DNA of 64,000 bases from Cordia subcordata. Taxonomy: Eukaryota; Streptophyta; Magnoliopsida; Boraginales; Cordiaceae. Where the stretch lies: contig JAPTOF010000006.1 of assembly GCA_028554755.1 (NCBI GenBank), positions 2,660,501-2,724,500 of the forward strand, read 5' to 3'. The notes beneath the pieces were generated by a model. It did no database searches. It saw only the letters and a program-made list of their open reading frames with translations, and was not told the DNA's origin. How positions within the stretch are numbered: position 1 is the stretch's first letter; every line of letters begins with the position of its first letter. Below are positions 11,165-22,467 of the stretch, one piece after another. Both the position numbers and the translations under genes were made by a program.

Positions 11165-11955
11165 CCCTTCCTATATGCTGTGAAAGAGGTACATTCTTCA
11201 CTGCAACGTCCAACAAAATAATAATTAAAAAAAAAGGTTAGAATAAATACACCATTTGCCACATCGGAAAGGTAAGCAAAAGCAGATCCACCCCCTTTTT
11301 TTTTGTTAAAAAAAAAGAAAACTTTGTATAAGTTGGCCTGCAACTTTTTTTTTTCAAGGTTCCCTTGTTGATCTAGAAAAATTTGCAGAACAGAATGAAA
11401 AATACTTCAATTTTCTATGACCTATCGGCATGATAAATAAGTTGGTCAGCAAGTATTCCTCTAATGAGAAACTATGTCCGAACTGGTTAGCAAATTACAA
11501 ATTTTTTTTGGCTGTTATGTCACGAGTTGAGTAAACTATTGAGAAATTCACATGCTTGTAGTTAAAAAGGATGGATAAATTTACTTTTGAATTATACTTC
11601 AATAAAATTTGTTATCGACTTTAACCTTCTTGGGGAAGGAAAATAAAAAATGCCGGCCTCCGAATAGGGATTTTCTCAATCGCACTTGCCGAATTTTATA
11701 TACTAGTGTCCTTTTGGAGCTTGTGTTGACCGTAAAATCATTATTGAAAATTTAGAATTCAAAAATTGATACGTGAGAGGTTAGCTTACTTACTTGGCAT
11801 TCCTGGAGCCAGTCATTGCCAAGGATGTGACACCTTCCTAATGTTTTGCCATCAGCTTTTTGTCATGGAGGATTATTGCCGCGTGCTTTTGATAATGCCG
11901 CCTCGAAAATCTTATTATGAGAGATTTTTAAATATATAAGGATCTAAAGTGGTTA

Positions 11956-12075
11956 GAGGGTGTTTGGTTTTTTTTATTTGAGTTGTTTATAAGTGTTTAA
12001 AAAAAATATTCAAATGCATATTTTTTTTTTGTTTGAGTGCTTATAAACACCACGTAAACAAAACCAAACACCCTC
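11956..12075. mobile_element. 120-bp MITE, GAGGGTGTTTGG ends
   Basis: Perfect terminal inverted repeats GAGGGTGTTTGGTTTT and AAAACCAAACACCCTC enclose an AT-rich core with TTATAAGTGTTTA on one side and its inverse on the other. The flanks are TTA on the left and TAA on the right, close to the TTA duplication of the related copies at 21.8 and 50.6 kb. This is the smallest and most symmetric copy. Confidence 0.75.
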
Positions 12076-12740
12076 TAAGATTTTCGTTATACGAGATTAT
12101 TACAAGTACTCGTTCATTTGCTAGCGAGTCCGATAAATGCTTTTCCTTTGGGACCGTGGCCCATTTATCGTAAAAACCCATCAATATTTGGGTCGCCCGG
12201 ACTTCATTGCGCTGTCGAAGACTCGGACAGGATCGTATTACCGTTTTTCTTAAATTGAGTATATTTGACTTTACTGAAATACTAGGTGACGGAGGTGTGA
12301 AAGAATTAAAAAAATAAAAATAAAGGTAAAAACTATAGAAAGACCACGAGTAAATTGGCCGGCAACAACAGCTAACAGGTCTCCAAACAAGGAATAACTT
12401 GGGTTAAGAGGGGTCTAATTAATAGTCAAATTGCACGACAGAAGTCAGTTTCCGTTGTTTCACAGACGCACACTAGGGGGGGGGGGGTCACAAAAGAGAA
12501 ACATTAATATCACTCTCCCTTGTGGCTTTACACTTCCAAAACGAAAATCTAGTTACAAAACAATGAAGGCGTAAAGTCTCACGAAATAAACATGTATCGT
12601 TTATAATAAATATTTAATTTAACTAAAAAAATTGAAATTCTAAAAAAATTAAAATTTATTTATTTTTTTAAATTTAACTTTTAAAATTACTTTTTCTTCA
12701 AATTATAAAAGCTTTTAAAGAAAAAAATCTATAATATATA

Positions 12741-12943
12741 GGGCCTATCTAAATTGGATTTTTTTTAAAAAAATATTTTTTTAAAAAAAATAATATTTGT
12801 AATAATTATTTAACTTGATTTTTAAAAAATTAAAATTCTAAAAAAAACTTATTTAAAAGTTTAAATTTTAAACTTACAAAAAAATATTTTCTTAAGAGAA
12901 GATTAGAAGAGATACTTTTAAAAAAATTAATCCAAACGGACCC
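12741..12943. mobile_element. MITE, GGCCTGTTTGGATT family
   Basis: The left end is GGGCCTATCTAAATTGGATT and the right end AATCCAAACGGACCC, with an AT-rich core of about 170 bp and no ORF. The left end is more diverged than the right. The element lies shortly upstream of the putative KUP leader. Confidence 0.5.
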
Positions 12944-13150
12944 ATCGGTGATGATGAGTGGAGAGCGGAGGTGGGGGCTTACGCTTACTACAGTGTGGGG
13001 GTCCATTCTGCGACAATCACGTGCTTGGTGACCGCCTCTCAAAGAACGTGAATTATTACAAGCACATAATTTCACCGAAAGCCAAAAAAAAAATAAAAAT
13101 AAAGGCCACATTTTTCTCCATCACCATCACCATTTTTACTTCTGAAAAAG

Positions 13151-14465
13151 GTTAGCTTTAGCTTCATCATTGGTGATGTTTTCTTTATTCTGTTTGTAGA
13201 ACTGTTTGATCACACCTTTCATTCTCCCAATCACCGCTTTTTGGCTGTTTTTGCACTTGAACTCAAATAGCTATAGTGAAAAGTTCGATTAATTAAAAGT
13301 TGGTGAAGTGTGCTTTTTTTTACAATAGCCACTCTGCTAAGTACATCTTTTGTCTTTTGGGGGTTTTCATTTTGTTTCCCTTCTCACTTTCTTCCTCAGC
13401 TTGGTGTTGGTTTGTTATTTTTCTAAGTAGTCTACTATAAATTTATAACTCCATTGTCTGCAATTTTACTTTCATAACTAGAACGGTGATTTCTAGTTAA
13501 TAACTTTACTAATATAATTTTGTGTTATCTCTATGTGAATGTATGTGGGTGGTGGTGTTTTTATGCACATGTAAGACTAAGACAAGACAAAGGAGAAAAA
13601 GACTATGATGTAGTCTTTTACATGTACGTATGTGAAGAGAAAGAGAAAACGGTTTGGTGGTTCTTAGTGTATGCTTAGATTTCAGTGTGCGCAACACTGT
13701 TTGGATTTTGATTGATTTATGATGTTTCAACTGCCGATGAGTCATGTGACATTGTGCTCTCTTGCCAACATTGTGCAATTCTCTTGTTTCCCTGTGCTCC
13801 CCAGCTGCTGTCCCACATTGGTTGGATAGGATTGTGTTGTTTTTTTATGTCATTTGTTGTGTGTTTAAGTAATAACTTGGGTTAACTATTTTGGGTCGGT
13901 GAATTTGACTCTTCTGCTTTTAGTCGTAAGATTACAAGACTAGTTTGGCTTGCGGGTTTGAGAGTTCGGGGTGATTGGAACAGTAAAATTGGTAAAGCAA
14001 TAGCTAAATTTGTACGTTAGTATATGGTTGGGTGGCCCATTTCGTGTTTGGTTTTCTTGCTTAACTAAGGTGCAACATTCGTGAGTAGTTTCCTTCTCCA
14101 TGTTGTTAACCATTAAAAGAAAATAGAAAAGATTGAAACAAAAGCATGAGCTTTAATCCACTTGGCATTGGCATTAGATTTCATGGTATTACTTGGGTAT
14201 TAGTTTCTTCTGACCTTTAATTTATATTTTTTCCTTGTATTTAATAGATATGCCATTTCTGCTGATTAATAGCGGTGGGACTGCTTTTGATGCTTCATTG
14301 AACATGAGCTTTTGATTCTTGCTTTTACTTTTACATTCTTATTTATTTTTGTGGAAAGTAGAGATATTGGGGTTAATTAGTTGTTTCTTTATGGTTTTAT
14401 TCCCAAACTTTTGTTTGGCAATCCTGTTCCTTTATATTTACTGTTTTCTACAAATGTTGTTTCAG
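13151..14465 (+). other. Probable 5'-UTR intron of the KUP gene
   Basis: A leader exon appears to end at GAAAAAG|GTTAGC (13150/13151). Another leader segment begins after TTTCAG at 14465 and runs into the ATG at 14532. The interval is T-rich like plant introns and has no coding potential. This model is inferred from splice consensus only; where transcription starts (before 13150) is not visible. Confidence 0.45.
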
Positions 14466-14531
14466 TGAAGATCTGCATCTAGCTTGTTCAGCAGTCAGCA
14501 ATTTACAGCTAAAATTGAGGTCTGAGAGGGC

Positions 14532-17500
14532 ATGGATCTTGATTATGGGAAGTGTTGGAGCACTTCAAAGGTTTGTGCATTTCCAGATTTTTATATTAAT
14601 AACTAACTCCTTCAGATACCTGATTGTCGTTTAATTTTGAAAAAAATTTATGTCTGATTATCTAATATGGATAACTGTTTTTGCTCTTCTAAGGAACTGC
14701 ATGCTTTTGTTGTTTTTCAGAAGGATTCTTGGAAAACCACACTGCTTTTAGCTTATCAAAGTCTGGGCGTGGTGTATGGGGACCTTAGTATTTCCCCTCT
14801 TTATGTTTACAGAAGCACATTTGCAGAAGACATTCAGCACTCAGAGACAAATGAAGAAATTTTTGGTGTTCTTTCATTTGTGTTCTGGACTTTAACTTTG
14901 GTTCCCCTATTCAAATATGTTTTTATTGTACTCAGAGCCGATGATAATGGAGAAGGCAAGTAGCAGAACTGTTGGTCTTTCTTTATTCTGCATTTATTAT
15001 TTTAATTATGTATTTGTTTAATTAAAGACTATTATGTGTGATGCCACAGGTGGTACTTTTGCTCTCTATTCCCTAATATGCAGGCACGCTAAAGTTAGTC
15101 TTCTTCCCAATCGGCAAGTTTCTGATGAAGCTCTGTCAACATATAAGCTTGAGCACCCTCCAGATATGAAGAACAGCTCAAAGCTGAAGCTTTTGCTCGA
15201 GAAACATAAATCTTTGCGTACTGCTTTGCTACTCCTGGTGCTTCTTGGCACTTGCATGGTAATTGGAGATGGATTGCTTACTCCAGCTATATCTGGTAAA
15301 CATTTTCCAGTTGAACATGTAACAATTTTCTGGAGTAGTTGGATGGTTCTGATAGAAAATTTCTTTCTTTTCATGCAGTATTCACAGCAGTTTCTGGGCT
15401 AGAGTTGTCCATGTCTAAGGATCACCACCAATGTAAGCTTCTTTTTTGTTACTAGGGCAGCTACTCCATAGTTAGAGTACATGTGTTATGCCATTAGTAC
15501 TCTTCCTAATGACAATTAAACCATAATTAGGTGCAGAACAGAAATTTATATAGATGGAAAGAAATGTTCTCCTAAATTCTGTCAGAAACCCATCACGGAG
15601 GCACTGTTTCTTTTGGTTTTATTTTTAAATTTTGACAAGAGATTGAAATGGGATGACGACAAAAATAGTCCCTCTAAGACTCTTACCATATGGCCCCTAT
15701 GCCTTTGCATAAGGTGCATGTCCTTTTGCAGAAGTAATCAGCAAATATTGCTCGTTTTCATTATGGAAAAATGCTCAAATTCTGAGGTGGCCTTCAACTT
15801 ATATATTTTGTGCCATTGTTGGGACCATTGTCTGGCTGATGGAATACTATCTAGGAGACTAGCAGAACAACCTCTTTCTTTTTCTTTGTTTCTCGGTATA
15901 GTTCCTTTCGCTATTGATTTCATTTTTCAGTTTCAAACTTATCTGTGGGCAGAAGTAGAAAAAAAAAAAAAAAAAGATATTTGAGGCCATTATTGCCAAC
16001 AGATCAGCAAATCTGTTGTATTGTGTTTCTGATATGAGATGCGGTACTGATTCAGTTTTGTTGTTGAGTTTGTATCTGGAAGAAATAAAGTAAGGCTTCA
16101 GTTTTGGTTAACTGACCGTTGCTGTTCTAGGTATAGGCTTATGTAATTAGCCTAGCCGTCTGTGTCACTTTCCTATGCAATGCCACTTCATTATCCTGGA
16201 TAATTCAATGCTGTTAGGCTTGGATTATTGGGACCATCTAAACTTTCAATATGTGATTGAATTCTCTATCAATATTTGGGATGATCTGATAATATTCTCA
16301 AAAGCATTATTGCAACATCAATTTGTTGAAGTAGAACTTATTTGACTTCCAAAATGAAGATCCACTCTTGTTCTTTGGGATACATTACTTATCTTTTTCT
16401 ATTTAATTACTCCATTTATTCATCCATATCAATTTCCTTTTGCAGATGCGGTGATTCCAATAACATGTTTCATATTAATTTGCTTATTTGCATTGCAACA
16501 CTATGGTACACATCGTGTTGGTTTCTGTTTTGCGCCAGTTGTGTTGACTTGGTTACTGTGTATAAGTACGCTTGGCTTGTATAACATTTTCCGCTGGAAT
16601 CCACATGTTTATGAAGCTCTTTCACCATATTATATGTTGAAGTTCTTAAAAAAGACACGAAAAGGAGGATGGATGTCTTTGGGAGGAATTCTGTTGTGCA
16701 TAACAGGTAATATGTCAAATACATGCGTAAAAACTTCATAGTTATTTCTGCTATGCTGCATGTGTCATCTAGATATACCAGAACCTGGTATACCTGTTAT
16801 GAACCTGTAGTGTCATCTAGTTATACCAGAACCTGAACCAATACCATACTTGCAGGCTCAGAGGCAATGTTTGCGGATCTTGGCCATTTCTCATATGCTG
16901 CAATTCAGGTAGACTTCTTATGAATTATATATGTACTCTTAGGCCACTTGTGGAGTCTTTGTGACTTTGACCCAGCGAGAGATCTTTTCTTGAACTTATA
17001 GTTGGTTAATGTGACTTGCAGATTGCTTTCACCTTCTTGGTTTATCCAGCACTAGTATTGGCATATATGGGTCAAGCTGCTTACCTGTCAAAGCATCATC
17101 ACACCATTCATCATATTGGTTTTTATGTGTCAGTTCCAGGTAATTTTTCTGTTGATTCTGCATAGGAAAGCATGAGATCAGAAAGGGAGTTCTCGTGCAT
17201 GCTTAATCCAATGATTCAATCTTTATTTGAAAAATGGACAGGATATTATGACAGACTGGATAATCATGCTCAAATTTTTGTTCTGTAAACTTCTGAGGAA
17301 AATAAGATATGTTCGTCGAAGTGCGTATAGTTAAATATTCATGAATAAATAATGTAGGGGTCTATAGTTTCTTTCAAGCTGCTGGAGAACTATGTCCTGA
17401 GACTCTTCTCCTCTCAAGTAATTTTTACTTTTTGTCTCTCGTTTTAACAAAAATTGTGCTCTTGATCTTTTCTAATGCAGAAAGGGTGCGGTGGCCGGTG

Positions 17501-19258
17501 CTTACAGTCGCTATTCTTGCTTCTGTTGTGGGAAGTCAGGCAATTATTAGCGGAACCTTCTCTATAATTAACCAGAGTCAATCACTAGGTTGCTTTCCGA
17601 GAGTCAAGGTTGTTCATACCTCTGATAAGATACATGGTCAGATTTACATACCTGAGATCAATTGGGTGCTCATGATACTCTGTGTTGCTGTGACTATTGG
17701 TTTCAGAGACACAAAACATATGGGAAATGCATCAGGTAAATTATGCATACGTATGCTATAGCATGAGAGTATTTGTTTGTAGTATCTAGATAGGCCCTAA
17801 CTTAACGTGTTTTGTTGACTTCAAGCCTTCACTACAACTATACTAAACATAGAAAATAGTTGTACATCTGCAGGAGAGCATTTTGAGATTTTTTCAACAA
17901 GAAAATATCTTATTTGTTTGAAGTCTAGATTAAGATGTAGCTACTTATGATAGTTGCTCTCTGAACATGTAGCATTTTTATCCTCAAGAAGTCTGATTGC
18001 TGATGTTTATCTTTTGTCTTCTTTATTTTCCTTTTACAAGTTCTTCAGCAACCCCAATCTCATTTTCCCTTAGTTTACTCTCTGCATAGAACCAAATTAT
18101 CGTTTAAATAATGTCATCTTGATTTTATGCATTGCAGGATTAGCAGTAATGGCAGTAATGCTGGTTACTACTTGCCTCACATCCTTGGTCATCATACTCT
18201 GTTGGCACAAGCCTCCAATTGTAGCTCTTTGCTTTTTTCTCTTCTTCGGATCAATTGAGTTATTATACTTCTCTGCTTCCCTCATAAAGTTCCGTGAAGG
18301 TGCCTGGCTTCCCATCCTTCTAGCACTCTTCCTAGTGACAGTCATGTTTGTTTGGCACTATGCCACCATCAAGAAATACGAATATGACCTCCAAAACAAG
18401 GTCTCACTAGAATGGCTCTTAGCCTTGGGCCCAAGCTTGGGAATTGCTAGAGTCCCTGGCATTGGTCTTGTGTTTACTGATCTCACGTCAGGCATACCTG
18501 CAAATTTTTCACGTTTTGTCACCAACCTCCCTGCCTTCCATCATGTTCTTGTTTTTGTTTGTGTAAAATCAGTACCTGTCCCTTATGTTCCTCCAGCTGA
18601 GCGGTACCTTGTGGGCCGTGTAGGTCCTGTAACTCATCGGTCTTATAGGTGCATTGTTCGGTATGGGTACCGTGATGTTCACCAGGATGTCGACTCTTTT
18701 GAATCTGAACTTGTTCAGAGGTTAGCTGATTTCATTCTCTATGATTGGTACAAGACGTGTGGGATAATTGATGTGTGTGATGAGGACGATTGTGCTAGAT
18801 CCGGCGGGTCAAGTGAGCATAGATTGACAGTGATCGGAACTGTCAATTTCTCAAGAGTACCACCTTTTGAGATTGAGGAAAACGTGCAACTGGCAAGTGT
18901 TTCTGTAGATTTCTCAACAGTCGAAAGTATGACCGATGCAATTGAAATGGCGCCTACTGGTCCAGTCGAAAGGAGAGTGAGGTTCGCCATAGATGATGAT
19001 TCTGAGACCGATTCGCACCCTGAAATGGATATTCAACTGCAGGAAGAGCTTAAAGATTTATATGCAGCTCAACAAGCTGGGACGGCATTCATACTTGGGC
19101 ACTCGCATGTGAAAGCAAAACAAGGGTCTTCTCTTCTGAAGAAGTTGGCTATCAATTATGGTTATAATTTCCTCAGAAGGAACTGCAGGGGTGCAGACGT
19201 AGCACTCAAGGTGCCTCCTGCATCTCTTCTCGAGGTTGGCATGGTTTATGTGGTGTGA
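14532..19258 (+). CDS. KUP/HAK/KT potassium transporter (KUP3/KUP10/KUP11-like)
   Basis: This is a K+ uptake permease of plant membranes. Nine coding exons give 793 residues: 14532-14570, 14721-14955, 15050-15295, 15379-15432, 16446-16706, 16856-16908, 17022-17139, 17481-17735 and 18138-19258. The family length is about 780-800. Near the N-terminus is the signature [15 protein letters not shown] (residues 29-43), followed by [15 protein letters not shown]. Around a dozen hydrophobic segments span the first 530 residues. The remaining third is a cytoplasmic tail ending [17 protein letters not shown], typical of the clade. Intron 2 begins with GC rather than GT: the exon ends GAGAAG and the intron starts GCAAGT. 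Only this junction keeps GEGGTF in frame. All other introns are GT-AG. The transport role is known for the family; the specific paralogue is inferred. Confidence 0.95.
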
Positions 19259-20219
19259 CTTTTTGTTGCAAACTAATTCTCGTGTATTTTCATATGTTAG
19301 TGTACTTGAAAAAGAGGGGTGAACAGAGGTGGCTGGCTTGTCACTTTGAGATATAATTTAGTATATAATATTACCGTTCTTTATGCTCTCTCTGTAGTTG
19401 ATGGTTACCGTATGTAAAGGAGAAAGGGAAATTTGGAAAAGAAAAAAAAAGAAAAGAAATGGATAGTTTGATTCTAGTCGTGAGGAACATTATTTTGTAA
19501 AATGTCAGTTAAAATTGCATATAGTAGTCGTCAAAACCTTTTTTTGACATCATGCTAATGTTTAGTAAACCCTTGACCTATGGAAGACGGTCATGACCCG
19601 AGCAAGGCGGAGATTGGATGCGGTTTATAATTTGGGTTCGATTTTAAGCTTTGTTTTAATTGAGCATGTTGATTTTCTCAGTGATTAGGATCTTGGAGTT
19701 GGTTTATCCTTCCAAGATTTGCTATTTGCGGAAATAGATAAATTCTTTTGTCAATTTAATTAAAAAAAAAAAAGAAAGAAAGTAAAAGAGAACATCTGCT
19801 GGCAATGCATAAAACAACGCCATCACAATCTAATTTGGTGACTGCCATGACCGTAATCTGATATTTCTGTGATATTTAGATGAATAAGGGATAATATTAA
19901 AATTTATTATTATTTTACTTAAAAAGAAAATAAAAAATAATTCAGTTAGATAGGGAGGCCGCGTCATCTGTTGTTCACAACCAGATACCCTCGGGTGGCA
20001 GCTACGCATTTCTTTTACAAGTGAAACGTGTAAGCATCTCAGCGGCCCAACTCAGCAAATGAGACACACACACACAAAGCAGCACTTCATTCAGCCTCAT
20101 ATTTTTGAATATAATTGTGTGCGTGTTTTCAAGTCACGATATTACACATAAAAAGGTTGCAGAGACACAATAGAATTTTTCTTTAATTATTTTCCAAGAT
20201 TGAGTGAAGCAACGCAAAC
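19259..20219. other. KUP 3' UTR and promoter of the next gene
   Basis: The 3' UTR of the transporter probably covers the first few hundred bases. Around 19570-19790 there is a moderately GC stretch ending in a run of about 12 A. It could be a decayed retroposon tail, but no target duplication was found. The last 150 bases should be the leader and promoter of the gene at 20220. Confidence 0.4.
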
Positions 20220-21447
20220 ATGGGAGTTTTCAAAGCTCTTCCTTTATCACCATCTCAAAACAGCTTAAACATCCCTACTGCAGTGGGCGTTTCACACAAG
20301 TTTTCAAGATATAATTATTGTTATGGTGGCAAAGCAGCTGCTGCAAAATTTGTAGTAATCTCAGCCAAGAAAGAGAATGCTAATACTAATAATAATGAAG
20401 CAGCCAAGGAAAAGAAGCAATCTCTTTTCAGTAGCGTTACAGAAGCGCTGGATTTTTCGCAGGTGAGGTCTGTTAAAGATGCAGAGCTTTTGGATGAAGC
20501 CAGGCAAACAACCCAATCAGGTGGAAGGATGACTAGACAGCAGGTAATTTTGTTAATGTTTACAAAATTCTTATCTTATTTGATTTATTTCGAGATTTTA
20601 TAAGATGCTTGTAATAAGATATATATATATATATATATATGTATATGTATGTATGTTTTGAGTTTCCAGAAACACCCCAAGTATGTATTCCTTCATGCAA
20701 GAGTAATACTTTATTGTTGTTCTTTCACCCTTTGATTGTTTTATTATTTATAGATATACATATATGTATATATATGTGATTAGTATTTACGTATAATATA
20801 TATTAAATCTTTTGTCCTCGTAATTTTATTATTACTTAGGATAGGGGCGACTCTTCGTGTAGTGCATGTAACAGGTTGTGTGCCTTTAGTTGATATGTCT
20901 GCTTCATTTACGTTGTTGTGCATGCTTATTTTTGCATTAATTCAAGTACTTATAAGGACCACTCACGTATGTGAATATAATGCAGTATGGAGCTCTCAGA
21001 AGGAAAATCGGCGGAACATACAAGGATTTCTTCAAATCTTATGTTGAAGGTAATAGTCATTTCAGTTTCTTATTAATGAATGTAACTATGATAATTAAAT
21101 TTAATAAAATACCTATATATAATCTCTTTTAGCCCCCTGCACTATGTGACTTTCTGAATTTTATTATTATGAATATAAGGTCATGCCTTAAATTTTGAAA
21201 ATCAGCATTTTTTTTGGGTGATCAGTTGAACTGATTAATTAATTTTTTTATTTATTTATTTTTGGCTTTGGCATCAGTGGATGGGCAATACGTAGAAGAA
21301 GGTTGGGTTGACAAAACATGCAAAGTCTGCAGGAAAGACACGAGTGGTGAGCCTCGCCAAGTCGACAAGCTTGGAAGATATGTTCATGTCGCTTGTCTTG
21401 AAAAATCCAGCTCTGGAAACTTCTTCACAAGACTCTTCTCAAGATGA
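20220..21447 (+). CDS. Small, probably plastid-targeted protein with a half-LIM-like zinc site
   Basis: Three exons (20220-20543, 20986-21049, 21278-21447; all GT-AG and in frame) encode 185 residues. Residues 1 to about 55 are rich in Ser/Ala/Lys/Asn and poor in acidic residues, like a chloroplast transit peptide. Next come a charged segment (SVTEALDFSQVRSVKDAELL) and the conserved-looking stretch YGALRRKIGGTYKDFFKSYV. The C-terminal module has Cys144, Cys147, His166 and Cys169 in the spacing C-x2-C-x18-H-x2-C, which resembles one zinc-binding half of a LIM finger. I do not recognise the family and assign no function. The three exons read as one well-constrained protein, so the gene is likely real. 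Confidence 0.8.
20619..20640. repeat. (AT)n microsatellite in intron 1
   Basis: An uninterrupted AT run lies in the first intron of the gene at 20220. TATATG-like repeats continue to about 20655. Another TA run lies at about 21562-21577, just past the gene's 3' end. Confidence 0.8.
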
Positions 21448-21760
21448 ATTAAATTTATTAAGTAAAATTGAATTTTTGTTAGTTCCTCTCTTGAGTCTCT
21501 CATGGCATAGACATATATATTACATGACAATGTGAAACACATCAGTCAACTTTATTAATTGATATATATATATATATACACGTCTTGTATTTCGAATAGA
21601 GCAGTTGAAGATTTTATGATCTATGTTTCAACTCAGATTTATTATTTGTCAAGAATGACTTTTCCTGTTTACCCATTGGTGCTTCTTGCTGTTTTCTCTT
21701 TTGCCAAGTCTATCAGCGTTGTGCTGTACATTTTTCAAGAGAACATCTGTAAAAAACTTA

Positions 21761-22181
21761 GAGCGGTGTTCGGCTTTGCTTTTCTTTATGCTGCTTATAA
21801 ATAATAGGCAGCTTTTAAGTGTTTATAAACAAATAACAAATAAACAAAGAAATATTTGAAATATAATAATAAACTATTAAAATGTTTGGTAAATATGCTT
21901 ATAAACAACTGCGTTTGTTAAAATAACTAAAAAAAGACCTTTTATTAATTAAAGAGTTATTGTTTTTGTGTTTTCAAACGATACAAATGTATTTTTATTT
22001 ATTTAACTCTTATTGCTTATAAGCAACTAAAAAAGATCAAGGTTTTTTTTTTTTTTTTTTAAATAATGAAATTGCTTATAAACCAATTTTAGTTGCTTCT
22101 AAGCAAATTGAGAAATAGGTAGATTTATTTTTCTGCTTATAAGTAAATTTGACCAACTTATAAACACTCCCAAACACCCTC
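21761..22181. mobile_element. 421-bp PIF/Harbinger-like MITE, TSD TTA
   Basis: The left end is GAGCGGTGTTCGGCTTTGCT and the right end ACTCCCAAACACCCTC, imperfect inverted repeats of the GAGGGTGTTTGG family. TTA flanks both sides (21758-21760 and 22182-22184). Inside are inverted copies of GCTTATAAAC-type motifs. There is no ORF of note. It lies between the 3' ends of the converging gene at 20220 and LSF2, so it may be transcribed as part of a 3' UTR. Confidence 0.7.
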
Positions 22182-22467
22182 TTAATGTGCACCAGTATAA
22201 CTTTTGCTTAATCAACTGATCGATGGCTGTCTTAGAGAAGACTAACAGTGAGCTAAAGCCAGTGGCTTAGCAACCCCTCTACATTGATATACATATAAAA
22301 ATGTCTGCACATTAATGCAGAGAGTTCGTTCTTGATACTGGGGGGTAAGGGTACTGTGTATACTGAGGACATGGAGGAGCACAATTTCATGAAATGAGAT
22401 CTTGTATCTGCTTTCCCCAACTTGATTGTCTGCTGAAATCTATAAAAAGACCTTTTGCTGAAGGTTC

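Noticed and set aside
13509..13778. 89-codon minus-strand ORF
   Set aside because: Falls in the presumed leader intron of the KUP gene and has no recognisable motif.
19570..19795. Possible retroposon ending in an A-run after the KUP gene
   Set aside because: No flanking duplication and no recognisable head; left as intergenic.
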